Assembly (NCBI GenBank): GCA_017395085.1
Contig: JAFPWF010000024.1
Location: 1 to 64,000 of the forward strand
Origin: Oscillospiraceae bacterium
GTDB lineage: Bacteria; Bacillota; Clostridia; Oscillospirales; Oscillospiraceae
Length of the DNA stretch: 64,000 bases
Direction: 5' to 3'
A program made the position numbers and the translations under genes. A model generated the notes under the pieces. It saw nothing but the letters and a program-made list of their open reading frames with translations. It was not told where the DNA came from and searched no databases. Below, one piece after another: positions 52,216 through 60,236 of this stretch; the stretch's first letter is position 1, and each line of letters begins with the position of its first letter.

Positions 52216-52731
52216 ATGTTCAAATTCCGACTCACCACCAGAACCATCACTACGCTTGCGCTGCTCACCGCGGTGGAAATCGTGCTTTCCCGCTTTCTCT
52301 CCATCAGTGCCTGGAACATCAAAATCGGGTTCAGTTTCGTCCCGGTTGTGGTGGCCTCCATCCTGTACGGCCCGATCGGCGCGGGTATCGTCGGCGCGCT
52401 TGGCGATTTTGTCGGCGCCATTTTGTTCCCCATCGGCGCGTACTTTCCCGGCTTTACGCTGACAGCGTTTCTGACCGGATTTGTCTTCGGCCTGTTTCTC
52501 TATAAAAAGCAGGACTGGCCCAGAAGCATCGCGGCGGTCGGCATCAACCAGTTTGTGCTGAGCCTCTTCCTCAACACGCTCTGGATTTCCATCCTCTATG
52601 GTTCGCCCTATGTGCCGCTGCTGGCAACGCGCGTGGTACAGTGCCTGCTTCTGACGCCGGTGCAGCTTGTCTGTATCCAGGCCGTCGCAAAGAGCCTTGC
52701 CCGATACGGAAAGAAGCCATTCACAGCCTGA
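52216..52731 (+). CDS. folT: ECF transporter substrate-binding subunit for folate
   Basis: This 171-residue integral membrane S component has five to six spans (TLALLTAVEIVLSRFLSISA, VPVVVASILYGPIGAGIVGA, FPGFTLTAFLTGFVFGLFLY). The GPIGAGIVGALGDFVGA segment is characteristic of FolT-type proteins. With a shared EcfT-EcfA module encoded elsewhere it imports folate. The THF riboswitch in front makes the substrate nearly certain. ATG 52216 is fixed by the GGGGG ribosome site; the longer open frame upstream is the riboswitch itself. A terminator follows at once. Confidence 0.93.
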   Translation: MFKFRLTTRTITTLALLTAVEIVLSRFLSISAWNIKIGFSFVPVVVASILYGPIGAGIVGALGDFVGAILFPIGAYFPGFTLTAFLTGFVFGLFLYKKQDWPRSIAAVGINQFVLSLFLNTLWISILYGSPYVPLLATRVVQCLLLTPVQLVCIQAVAKSLARYGKKPFTA

Positions 52732-52754
52732 CAGGAGAACAACGCATGGGTCCC

Positions 52755-52783
52755 AACCCGGAAGCGGAAACGCTTCCGGGTTT
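52755..52783 (+). terminator. Intrinsic terminator after folT
   Basis: A 12-bp stem (52755-52766 with 52771-52782, AACCCGGAAGCG) is capped by a GAAA loop and followed by T residues. Confidence 0.85.
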
Positions 52784-52807
52784 GTCGCATTTTTTGAAAA
52801 ATATTAT

Positions 52808-52819
52808 CCCCCCGGGGGG
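52808..52819. promoter_or_regulatory. CCCCCCGGGGGG palindrome before the cbiM promoter
   Basis: A perfect 12-base palindrome ends one base upstream of the -35 box. It could be a regulator site, but no known consensus is claimed. Confidence 0.4.
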
Positions 52820-52820
52820 C

Positions 52821-52849
52821 TTGTATGCCCCGGAAAAAGATTCTATACT
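52821..52849 (+). promoter_or_regulatory. Promoter of the cbiM-cbiQ-cbiO unit
   Basis: TTGTAT (52821-52826) and TATACT (52844-52849) are separated by 17 bases, 30 bases before the ATG. Confidence 0.6.
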
Positions 52850-52879
52850 GAACTCAGCAATCCAGAAGGGGGAGATCTT

Positions 52880-53932
52880 ATGCATATGGCAGACGCGCTT
52901 CTCGCTCCGGCCGTAGCCGCAACGATGTATGTTGCGTCCGGTACAGCGGCGGGAATATCCATCCACAAGCTGAAACAGGATGACGAACCGCAGAAGCTGC
53001 CGGTCATGGCAGTGACCGCTGCGCTGGTCTTTGCAGGGCAGATGATCAACTATACGATCCCCGGTACCGGTTCCTCCGGCCATATGTGCGGCGGCATGCT
53101 CCTGTCGGCGCTGCTCGGCCCGCAGGCTGGCTTCCTCTCCATGATTGTGATTCTGGCGATACAATGTCTTTTCTTTGCCGACGGCGGCCTGATGGCTCTG
53201 GGCGCCAACATATGGAACATGGCTTTCTACGGCTGCTTCGTCGGTTACTATCTGATCTGGCGCCCAATCATGCGCAGCAACTGGTTCGGCGAGGGGAAAT
53301 CCGCCCAGCGCACCAGAATCATTGCCGCGTCGATCATCGGTTGCATCGTCACACTGCAGCTCGGCGCATTTTCCGTTGTGCTGGAAACCAGCCTCTCCGG
53401 CATCACGGAGCTGCCTTTCGGTGCGTTTGTCGCGCTGATGCAGCCTATCCATCTGGCCATCGGCCTGGTGGAAGGCCTGATCACCTCTGCGGTGCTGCTG
53501 TTTGTGTATGAATCCCGCCCCGAACTGCTGCAGTGTGTGAACCCTGAGGAAAGCGAGACTTCCAAACGCTCGCTGAAGACGGTGGTCGCGATCCTTGCGG
53601 TCGTTGCGCTTGTTGTCGGCGGCGGGCTGAGCCTGCTGGCCAGTTCCAATCCCGACGGGCTTGAGTGGGCGCTCTTCGGCAACGCCGAGGAAGGCTATGC
53701 CGAGAACATGGGCCTGGACGAGGACAATTTCGGCGTGTCCAGCAAAGCGGCCGATACGGCCGGGGCCATTCAGGAGAAAACCTCCTTCCTGCCGGACTAC
53801 GCGTTTGCGGATAACGACACGCCTGCCGGTACGACAGTTTCGGGGATTGTCGGCGCCGCCATGGTGGCGGGCATCGCAGTGCTGATCTGCGTGGCGGGCG
53901 GGTTCTTCCGCAAAAAGAAAAAGGCGGCCTGA
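52880..53932 (+). CDS. cbiM: CbiM/NikM-type ECF metal transporter with PDGLE domain
   Basis: This 350-residue membrane protein binds and guides Ni(II) or Co(II). The N-terminal MHMADALLAP carries His2, the metal ligand that must be near the mature N-terminus, and so decides the start at 52880 (AAGGGGGAGA before it). Spans follow with GTGSSGHMCGGMLLSALLGP, a canonical CbiM motif. The C-terminal 85 residues (NPDGLEWALFGNAEEGYAEN, one more span) are the PDGLE domain equivalent to CbiN/NikN, fused here. It works with CbiQ and CbiO downstream. Nickel versus cobalt cannot be decided; the hypA gene in the window hints at nickel need. Confidence 0.9.
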   Translation: MHMADALLAPAVAATMYVASGTAAGISIHKLKQDDEPQKLPVMAVTAALVFAGQMINYTIPGTGSSGHMCGGMLLSALLGPQAGFLSMIVILAIQCLFFADGGLMALGANIWNMAFYGCFVGYYLIWRPIMRSNWFGEGKSAQRTRIIAASIIGCIVTLQLGAFSVVLETSLSGITELPFGAFVALMQPIHLAIGLVEGLITSAVLLFVYESRPELLQCVNPEESETSKRSLKTVVAILAVVALVVGGGLSLLASSNPDGLEWALFGNAEEGYAENMGLDEDNFGVSSKAADTAGAIQEKTSFLPDYAFADNDTPAGTTVSGIVGAAMVAGIAVLICVAGGFFRKKKKAA

Positions 53933-53960
53933 ACCGGATCTGAACCAAACGGAAACGACA

Positions 53961-53984
53961 AAGGGGCATCAAACGATGCCCCTT
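53961..53984 (+). terminator. Hairpin between cbiM and cbiQ
   Basis: A 10-bp stem (53961-53970 with 53975-53984, AAGGGGCATC) has an AAAC loop but no T tail; it probably stabilises or processes the transcript rather than stopping it. Confidence 0.45.
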
Positions 53985-54016
53985 ATCCGCGTATCTGAAC
54001 TGCGGGAGAAAACCCT

Positions 54017-54820
54017 ATGAACAAGATGCAGAAAGCAATACGGGAACTGGCCGAAATGGACGAAATGGCCGTTCGTTCTTCGCCAGTTCATGCCCTGCAC
54101 CCGCTCTCGAAGCTCATTGCCACCGTCATTTATATCCTGGTTACGCTTTCCTTTGACAAATATGACCTGAGCGGCCTGGTGCCGATGGTTCTCTGGCCGG
54201 TCCTGCTCTTCCAACTCAGCGGGATCGAAGTCAGGAGCTGCTTCTACAAGCTCCGCATTGTCCTGCCGCTGGTCATGGCAGTGGGTCTTTTCAATCCCTT
54301 CTTCGATAAAACCGTCGTGCTGCAGCTCGGCAGCCTTCCGGTGACCGGTGGTGTCATCTCCATGCTTACCCTGATGCTCAAGGGCGTCTTCTGTCTCATG
54401 GCGTCCTTCCTCCTGATGGCGACCACCCCTATCGACAACCTCTGCGCGGCGCTGCGGATGCTGCATGTCCCGAAGCTGCTCGTCACGCTACTGTTGCTGA
54501 CCTACCGTTACGTGGGCGTGATGACGGAGGAACTTGCCGTGATGACGGATGCCTACCATCTGCGCGCTCCGGGGCAGAAGGGCATCCACATCTCAGCCTG
54601 GGGCTCATTTCTGGGACAGCTGCTGCTGCGGAGCATGGACCGTGCGCAGGAACTGTACTCCAGCATGCTGCTGCGCGGCTACCACCAGCACTTCCATTAC
54701 GCGGATATCCCGCCCTTCCGGACGCGTGACGCACTGTATATGGCGGGCTGCGCGCTGTTTTTCCTGCTGCTGCGATGTGTGAGAATTGCGCAGATTCTCG
54801 GCGGGACGCTAGTGAGGTGA
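54017..54820 (+). CDS. cbiQ: CbiQ/EcfT-type transmembrane coupling subunit
   Basis: This 267-residue energy-coupling factor T component has several N-terminal spans (LSKLIATVIYILVTLSF, LVPMVLWPVLLFQLSG, LKGVFCLMASFLLMATTPID) and a long cytoplasmic part. MDRAQELYSSMLLRGYHQHF includes the ARG-type coupling helix that contacts the ATPase. It connects CbiM to CbiO for cobalt/nickel uptake. The next gene starts 6 bases after its stop. GGGAGA ribosome site. Confidence 0.9.
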   Translation: MNKMQKAIRELAEMDEMAVRSSPVHALHPLSKLIATVIYILVTLSFDKYDLSGLVPMVLWPVLLFQLSGIEVRSCFYKLRIVLPLVMAVGLFNPFFDKTVVLQLGSLPVTGGVISMLTLMLKGVFCLMASFLLMATTPIDNLCAALRMLHVPKLLVTLLLLTYRYVGVMTEELAVMTDAYHLRAPGQKGIHISAWGSFLGQLLLRSMDRAQELYSSMLLRGYHQHFHYADIPPFRTRDALYMAGCALFFLLLRCVRIAQILGGTLVR

Positions 54821-54826
54821 GAAGAA

Positions 54827-55552
54827 ATGATTGAATTTCAGCATGTGAGTTTTGCATACGAGAAGAACGTTCCGGTCCTGAAAGACCTGTCCTTCCGCAT
54901 TGACACCGGCGAGGCCGTGGGGCTGATCGGCGCAAACGGTGCCGGCAAGTCCACGGTCATGAAGCTTCTGCTCGGCCTGCTGGAAGGGGAGGGGAAAATC
55001 CTGGTTGACGGGACCGAGGTCCGCCGCGATACCCTGCCGGAAATCCGCAGAAAACTCGGCTTTGTACTCCAGAACTCCGACAACCAGATGTTCATGCCGA
55101 CGGTGTACGAGGACATGATGTTCGCCCCGCTCAACTACATGCTCAGCCGCAGGGAAGCCGAAGCCCGTGTCGATGCCGTGCTGAAGCGCCTGCATCTGGA
55201 GGATCTCAAGCACCGCTACAACCACAGGATCTCCGGCGGTGAAAAGAGGATGGCGGCCATTGCCACAATCCTCGCGATGGAACCGGAAGTGATCCTGATG
55301 GATGAGCCGACCTCGGCGCTGGACCCTTACAACCGCCGCATCGTGATCGACACGATCCGTGAGCTGGAGCAGACCAAGCTGATCACTTCTCACGATCTCG
55401 ATATGATCCTGGACACCTGCAACCGCGTGATCCTGCTCTCGGATGGCCGGATTGTGGCGGACGGAACGGCGGAGGACATCCTGCACGACCGCGCCTTGCT
55501 TGAGAAGCACCGCATGGAACTGCCGCTCTCCCTTATGGGCAGGCAGGAATAA
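54827..55552 (+). CDS. cbiO: CbiO/EcfA-type ATPase
   Basis: This 241-residue ABC ATPase powers the metal uptake system. Walker A is GANGAGKST, the Q-loop region VLQNSDNQMFMPTVYEDMMF is characteristic of ECF ATPases, the signature is ISGGEKRM and Walker B VILMDEPTSALD. The His switch lies in LITSHDLDMI. Only one ATPase is encoded, consistent with CbiMQO systems that use a homodimer. It ends the operon at a strong terminator. Confidence 0.93.
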   Translation: MIEFQHVSFAYEKNVPVLKDLSFRIDTGEAVGLIGANGAGKSTVMKLLLGLLEGEGKILVDGTEVRRDTLPEIRRKLGFVLQNSDNQMFMPTVYEDMMFAPLNYMLSRREAEARVDAVLKRLHLEDLKHRYNHRISGGEKRMAAIATILAMEPEVILMDEPTSALDPYNRRIVIDTIRELEQTKLITSHDLDMILDTCNRVILLSDGRIVADGTAEDILHDRALLEKHRMELPLSLMGRQE

Positions 55553-55601
55553 AGCTCATCAGGACGCCTGAGCTGTGAAACCGCCAGGCTTCACCCCATG
55601 A

Positions 55602-55629
55602 AAAAAGCGCCTCAACAGAGGCGCTTTTT
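55602..55629. terminator. Bidirectional terminator between cbiO and the MFS gene
   Basis: 12-base arms AAAAAGCGCCTC / GAGGCGCTTTTT with a 4-base loop have A/T runs on both sides, suiting both converging units. Confidence 0.85.
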
Positions 55630-55654
55630 CGTATCTGATTCAGAGGTTTACCGG

Positions 55655-56893
55655 TCACGTTTCCGCAGCGGGTCTTTTGAACAGGAGGAGAACTCCGCCG
55701 AGCACCAGCAGCACGATCAGCGCCGCGAGGAAGATGTTCGCGTCCGGCAGAAAACTCACGGTACCGTCGCTGTTCGTGATCTCCGCCGCATTTCTCAGAA
55801 CGAATGCGCCGATAGCCGGCCCGATCAGCCCCGGGATAAAGACCTGGCCGATGATGCGCACGCCCTGGAACTGTCCAGCCCGGTTTTCGGGGATCCGGTC
55901 GCGGATCTCGGCACCGAACACAGCCATGCCGGTAAGGTAGCCGGACATCATCAGCAGCGACCCGATGAACACCGGAAGCATGCCCCGGAAGAAGAACAGC
56001 AGCACATAGCCCGCGGCCAGCATGCCGAGGGCAGGCCACACGCTGAAGCGGAAGCCTCTCCGGTCGATGACCCTGCCGTACAGCGCGGTCACAACGGCGG
56101 CGAGGATGATGGCGGGCGCCAGGATGAGCACGTAGTTTTTCATGCCGAGGGTCTGCTCATAGTAAATCAGCAGGTAGGGCATGAAGATCTGGATGGAGAT
56201 GCCGAACACCGCAAAGCAGAGCAGCACTCCGTAGAGAACGCGGTTGTCCCTCCAGGTGGAGGGCAGAAAACTGTAGGCAAGCGTTTTCCCGTACGGGAGT
56301 TCCGCCCGGCGGATCTGCGGCGCTTCCTCAATCAGGTAGAAGCCCAGCAGGCCGATGAGCGCCGTAGTGATGCCGATGATGTAGTAGATAGTCCTCCAGC
56401 TGGACGATTTGTCCAGGTCAAATCCCATGAATCCGCCGAAGACGACCAGAATGGAGACCAGCGGCATCATGGAGTTGATGCCCTCGATCTTCCCGCGGTT
56501 GGTGCTGTCACCGCGGTCGGTCAACCACGCATTATAGGCGGCGTCGTTCGCCGTGGAACCGAAAAAGGTCATCACGCAGTCCATGACGATGGTCAGCATC
56601 ACGCTGCGAATGTAGGCGAAGCTGATGATCGTGAGCCCCCAGATCAGATATCCGAAGGACATGAAGGCCTTCCGCTTTCCGAGCATGTCCGAAGCCGCCC
56701 CCATCAGGATGGTCGTCACGGCGGCGGTGACGGCGCTTGCCATCACCATCACGGAGATATCTGAAGCGGATGCGTGGAACATCTTGTAGATGAACACGTT
56801 GAAATACATGTTCTCAACAACCCAGGCAACCTGACCCATCAGGCCGAAAATCAGCATTGCGGTCCAGAACTTTCCGCCGAGTTTCGTCTGCAC
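55655..56893 (-). CDS. Major facilitator superfamily transporter
   Basis: This 412-residue membrane protein has about twelve spans. The cytoplasmic loop 2-3 motif GAASDMLGKRKAF is the MFS motif A, and GRVIDRRGFRF is its second-half counterpart. Residues such as AWLTDRGDSTNRGKIEGINS recall sugar or oligosaccharide transporters. GTG 56893 is chosen as start: GAGGTG is 7 bases before it and the promoter at 56919-56947 leaves no room for upstream codons. The substrate is unknown. Confidence 0.85.
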   Translation of the reverse strand: MQTKLGGKFWTAMLIFGLMGQVAWVVENMYFNVFIYKMFHASASDISVMVMASAVTAAVTTILMGAASDMLGKRKAFMSFGYLIWGLTIISFAYIRSVMLTIVMDCVMTFFGSTANDAAYNAWLTDRGDSTNRGKIEGINSMMPLVSILVVFGGFMGFDLDKSSSWRTIYYIIGITTALIGLLGFYLIEEAPQIRRAELPYGKTLAYSFLPSTWRDNRVLYGVLLCFAVFGISIQIFMPYLLIYYEQTLGMKNYVLILAPAIILAAVVTALYGRVIDRRGFRFSVWPALGMLAAGYVLLFFFRGMLPVFIGSLLMMSGYLTGMAVFGAEIRDRIPENRAGQFQGVRIIGQVFIPGLIGPAIGAFVLRNAAEITNSDGTVSFLPDANIFLAALIVLLVLGGVLLLFKRPAAET

Positions 56894-56918
56894 GAAAATG
56901 CACCTCGCTTTCCAGCCT

Positions 56919-56947
56919 ATCATATTCTGCGGCGGACGGACTGTCAA
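56919..56947 (-). promoter_or_regulatory. Promoter of the MFS gene
   Basis: On the minus strand, consensus TTGACA (56947-56942) and TATGAT (56924-56919) are separated by 17 bases. Confidence 0.65.
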
Positions 56948-56979
56948 GAAACATCCGTAAAGCAGGCGGGAGATTTTCC

Positions 56980-57008
56980 TTGACGAACGCCGGGGTTTGC
57001 GGTATATC
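56980..57008 (+). promoter_or_regulatory. Promoter of the EamA gene
   Basis: TTGACG (56980-56985) and TATATC (57003-57008) are separated by 17 bases. The promoter is divergent from that of the MFS gene, with which it shares a gap of about 145 bases. Confidence 0.55.
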
Positions 57009-57038
57009 TACAGCATAATCCGGAAGGTGGGTACCCCT

Positions 57039-57899
57039 GTGAAGAGAGAACATGTCGGAATTCTGCAGATGGTTGCCTGCGCGATGCTCTGGAGCATCGC
57101 GGGCATCTTTATGAAGCTGCTTCCCTGGAACGGTTTTGCCGTAGCTGGGATTCGCAGCCTGATTGCCGGTACCACCATCGGAATCTATATGGCGCTCATC
57201 CGCTGCCCCTTCCGCTTGAACCGGCGCACGGTCATCGCCGGCCTCTTTGCGGGTCTAACCTATACCTGCTTTACCATGGCGAATAAGCTGACCACCGCGG
57301 CAAACGCCATTGTCCTGCAGTTTACCAGCCCGGTGTTCATTCTGGTCTTTTCCGCGCTCCTTTATCACCAGAAGATCCGCAAAGGCGACGTGGCCGTGGT
57401 GCTGACCGTCCTGGCGGGTATCACCCTCTTCTTTCTCGATCAGCTGGGACCCTCCACCATCGCAGGAAACTTCGTCGCCATCGCTGCAGGGATGTTCATG
57501 GCCGGCATGTATATGACCATCGGCAATCTTCCGCAGGAAGAACGTTACAGCGCCGTCGTCGTCGGGCAGGCGGTGGCATTCCTGATCGGGCTGCCGTTCA
57601 TCCTCACGACGAAACCGCTGCTGACGCCGGTCACGGTCGGGTGCATCCTTGTGCTGGGTGTTTTCCAGCTGGGGATTTCGTATATTCTGTATGTCCACGC
57701 CGCGGCCTCCTGCCCGGCGCTGGCCTGCTGCCTGCTGGGTGCGGTAGAGCCGCTTCTGAACCCGGTGTGGGTGATGATCTTTGACGGCGAAACGCCGGGG
57801 CCCTTTGCCCTGATCGGCGGTCTGATCGTAATCATTGCCGTAACAGCCTGGTGCATCTGGGACGGAAAACAGAAAGAAACACAGCCGGCATCTCCCTGA
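57039..57899 (+). CDS. EamA/DMT-family transporter
   Basis: This 286-residue drug/metabolite transporter has two EamA repeats and ten spans (first VGILQMVACAMLWSIAGIFM, last FALIGGLIVIIAVTAWCIW). The conserved end-of-repeat segment CLLGAVEPLLNPVWVMIFDG is typical of EamA proteins. GTG 57039 is preferred because GGAAGGTGG precedes it and the promoter lies just upstream. The substrate is not predictable; relatives export amino acids or metabolites. Confidence 0.85.
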   Translation: MKREHVGILQMVACAMLWSIAGIFMKLLPWNGFAVAGIRSLIAGTTIGIYMALIRCPFRLNRRTVIAGLFAGLTYTCFTMANKLTTAANAIVLQFTSPVFILVFSALLYHQKIRKGDVAVVLTVLAGITLFFLDQLGPSTIAGNFVAIAAGMFMAGMYMTIGNLPQEERYSAVVVGQAVAFLIGLPFILTTKPLLTPVTVGCILVLGVFQLGISYILYVHAAASCPALACCLLGAVEPLLNPVWVMIFDGETPGPFALIGGLIVIIAVTAWCIWDGKQKETQPASP

Positions 57900-57912
57900 G
57901 ACCGGCTGTGTT
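57878..57912. terminator. Bidirectional terminator overlapping the EamA 3' end
   Basis: 11-bp arms (57878-57888 with 57902-57912, AACACAGCCGG) lie between converging genes; the left arm is inside the last codons of the EamA gene. Confidence 0.65.
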
Positions 57913-57946
57913 CGTTTGAGATAGCTGAATGGAATAAAACGCAGAA

Positions 57947-58699
57947 TCAGACGGAGCGGGGCCCGTGGTAACGCAGTTTGCCATGGGTCCCTTTGCCGTA
58001 TTCAACAGCCTCTTTGGGGCACAGGTTGATGCAGCCCATACAGTGGGTGCAATTATCCCCCCAGACGGGTTTCCCGTCCTGCATGACAATATTTGCGAGA
58101 GGGCATACGGCTGCGCATTTTCCGCAGCCGATGCATTTTTCGGTGGCGGCAAAGGGCTTCGACGTCATGAAGTATTTGTAGTAGGGAGCAAGAACCATCC
58201 TGGTTGAGAGAAGCTCCCAGCCCTTCATGCCCGGATCGGGGAGTTCCCGGCAGTTGCGGATGGCGATGGAAAGGTTGCTGACAACCGGAACGGCGGCCTC
58301 TATTTTTGCCCGGTTTTCCTCGGGCGTCCCGGTCTTGAACATGGCGATGTAGTTCTGCGGCATTTCGACCTCTGCAGTACCCATATAGGTGAAGCCCTTT
58401 TCCGCGGCAAGCGCCTTGCAGTAACCCGGTGCGCCGCCCATGCCGCCGGCACATGTCATGATGAAGTAAGCACGGCAGTCACCGGGAAAAGTCGAATGGC
58501 GGATAAAGTCCAGGAACACCATCGGCGGCGCCGAAACATAAATCGGGGAGACGAAAACATAAATGCCGGGCGTTGAGAAAACAGCATTCCGGTTTTTCCG
58601 GGTATATTTCACGGCATTGACCAGTTCATCGCCGGTTGCTTCGGCAATCTGCTCGGCAACGAAGCGGCTGTTCCCGGTGCCGGTAAAATAAATAATCAT
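57947..58699 (-). CDS. EFR1-type flavodoxin-ferredoxin fusion protein
   Basis: This 250-residue protein joins an N-terminal flavodoxin-like domain (MIIYFTGTGNSRFVAEQIAE, the FMN phosphate loop) to a C-terminal pair of 4Fe-4S motifs, CIGCGKCAAVCP and CTHCMGCINLCP. This is the EFR1 layout. It should pass electrons between flavin and ferredoxin in the cytoplasm. It is the last gene of a minus-strand redox set, 20 bases after a protein that resembles ferredoxin-dependent bilin reductases, so it may be that protein's electron donor. Confidence 0.88.
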   Translation of the reverse strand: MIIYFTGTGNSRFVAEQIAEATGDELVNAVKYTRKNRNAVFSTPGIYVFVSPIYVSAPPMVFLDFIRHSTFPGDCRAYFIMTCAGGMGGAPGYCKALAAEKGFTYMGTAEVEMPQNYIAMFKTGTPEENRAKIEAAVPVVSNLSIAIRNCRELPDPGMKGWELLSTRMVLAPYYKYFMTSKPFAATEKCIGCGKCAAVCPLANIVMQDGKPVWGDNCTHCMGCINLCPKEAVEYGKGTHGKLRYHGPRSV

Positions 58700-58719
58700 A
58701 CCAGGTATACTTCCTTCCG

Positions 58720-59382
58720 TTATTCACAGCAGAACATGCAGGTCCGGATAAACGCTGCGGTTTTTTCCTCGCCGACCATTTTCCTGAACTGGTTGACAGC
58801 CGGTCCGCCGTTCTGCAGCAGGCCATCTGCAAATTTTGCATTCTCGGCCTTTTTCTCAGCGACGTCACAGCTTTTGCAGTGCTGCAGCAGTTCAAAGTAC
58901 AAGGCCGCATACTCCTGCACCATCTGCAGCATTTCGGCGCGAAGCTTCCTGCCCTTTTTGTGGGCGGAAACGGGAAGACGGATGCTGTCAAACCAGTGCT
59001 CTCCGGGGTCATAGTCCGGGAGCGAGCTGTATTCTGCCTTGACTTTCTCCAACTGCTGAAAGTCCGGGTGGGAGAGCGTGGTATCGTAAAGTTCCAGTAC
59101 CAGGGTACAGGTTCCGAAGGCCTCAACAAAATCCAGGCTGAGAATCGGCCCGTCCAGTTCCGTTGGAGAAAACACGGAGGTCTGCATCTTCATCAAACCC
59201 AGGGGAGCCTTCATGTCCATCAGGAAAAGGCTCCCGGCACCTGCCGCATCGTAAACCCCGGTAAAGAAGTTCATGCCGCTGCCCCGGAGCCGGGCATATT
59301 CGCCGATGTCCCGTTCCCGAAGTTTGAAACAAGACTCTGCCAGCTGCAGCATGCTATTGTTCATGGAGTCATTTTTTTGCAT
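58720..59382 (-). CDS. Unassigned protein, possibly bilin-reductase-like
   Basis: This is a 220-residue soluble protein. The central part GSLFLMDMKAPLGLMKMQTS, SPTELDGPILSLDFVEAFG and LVLELYDTT follows the strand order and DxK/LxxMxT pattern I associate with ferredoxin-dependent bilin reductase-like proteins of gut Clostridia. I cannot confirm this without a search. Four cysteines, two in the C-terminal RTCMFCCE, are not part of a known motif. The start at 59382 overlaps the NmrA-like gene by 14 bases; ATG 59364 is an alternative. The neighbouring EFR1 gene suggests a ferredoxin-linked reaction. Confidence 0.5.
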   Translation of the reverse strand: MQKNDSMNNSMLQLAESCFKLRERDIGEYARLRGSGMNFFTGVYDAAGAGSLFLMDMKAPLGLMKMQTSVFSPTELDGPILSLDFVEAFGTCTLVLELYDTTLSHPDFQQLEKVKAEYSSLPDYDPGEHWFDSIRLPVSAHKKGRKLRAEMLQMVQEYAALYFELLQHCKSCDVAEKKAENAKFADGLLQNGGPAVNQFRKMVGEEKTAAFIRTCMFCCE

Positions 59383-60220
59383 AGCAGGACCTGATGTACT
59401 CGGCAAAGCTGGCGTCACCGACTTTCGTGTCACCGACCATCTCCTCGGTCAGCGTCCATTTGGAGAAGCGGATAATGGCCTCCTTGCCGTTCTTTTTCTT
59501 TTTGTTGACCCAGGCCAGCACATCGAACAGCCAAACCGGAGCGCGGCTGATGACGGGCTTTTTCCCTGCTGCGGCAAAAAACATTCTGGCAAGCTCTTCA
59601 TAGCTCCAGGTTTCCTTGCCGCCGACGTTGAAGGTTTTTCCATCGTCACACATGTGCTCCACGATGAACTCCGCAAAATCCGGAGTGTCGACCACGTTGG
59701 CATGCACGTCTTTCTTGCCGAGCAGGGTGACCTTGCCCTTTTCGATCATCGGCATGAAGACCTTGGCAATGTCGTAAAAGTATCCGCTTGGGCGGAAAAT
59801 GACCCAGGTGAGCCCGCTCTTCTTGAGCTCGGCCTCAAACTTCGCCTTGGCATCCAGCATGGGAACGGAAGGATTCCCGTCCGCCTTGAGGACCGAAACA
59901 TAGGCAAAATTCCTGACGCCCGCACGTTTTGCTTCGGCCAGCAGGTTCATATTCCCCTGGTAATCCACATCATAGCAGCTGACCTCGGCACTGGCCTTGG
60001 TGAGCCCGACCGTGGAAATAACGACTTCGGCGCCGGCGCAGACGCCCTTCAGTGTTGCAGGTTTCTGCACATCGGCCTGCACGGCGGCATAGCCCTCCTG
60101 CAGGTCAGCGGGCTTGCGGATGCTGCGGCCGATTGCAACCACCTCATGCCCCTGTTTGACCAGTTCTCTCAGAATATCCAGACCGAGGTGCCCGAAGGCA
60201 CCGGCAAGTACTACTTTCAT
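59369..60220 (-). CDS. NmrA-like / atypical SDR family NAD(P)-binding protein
   Basis: This 283-residue Rossmann protein starts MKVVLAGAFGHLGLDILREL with the GxxGxxG nucleotide loop, followed by VVAIGRS, the STVGLT strand and RPSGYFYDI, as in atypical short-chain dehydrogenases of the NmrA/NAD(P)H-sensor group. The usual catalytic YxxxK is not obvious, so it may bind rather than turn over its cofactor. ATG 60220 has AAAGGAG upstream; more distal codons are rejected. It lies mid-operon between a membrane protein and the possible bilin-reductase-like protein. Confidence 0.8.
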   Translation of the reverse strand: MKVVLAGAFGHLGLDILRELVKQGHEVVAIGRSIRKPADLQEGYAAVQADVQKPATLKGVCAGAEVVISTVGLTKASAEVSCYDVDYQGNMNLLAEAKRAGVRNFAYVSVLKADGNPSVPMLDAKAKFEAELKKSGLTWVIFRPSGYFYDIAKVFMPMIEKGKVTLLGKKDVHANVVDTPDFAEFIVEHMCDDGKTFNVGGKETWSYEELARMFFAAAGKKPVISRAPVWLFDVLAWVNKKKKNGKEAIIRFSKWTLTEEMVGDTKVGDASFAEYIRSCYAKK

Positions 60221-60236
60221 AACAGACAGTCTCCTT

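Noticed and set aside
52732-52879. Cobalamin riboswitch before cbiM
   Set aside because: The gap between the folT terminator and cbiM is under 100 bases and contains no B12-box-like sequence; only a promoter and a palindrome are seen.
55598-56764. 388-codon plus-strand frame over the MFS gene
   Set aside because: Composition is highly charged and repetitive (Glu/His/Asp/Gln), typical of an antisense reading of membrane spans; the MFS motif A is on the other strand.
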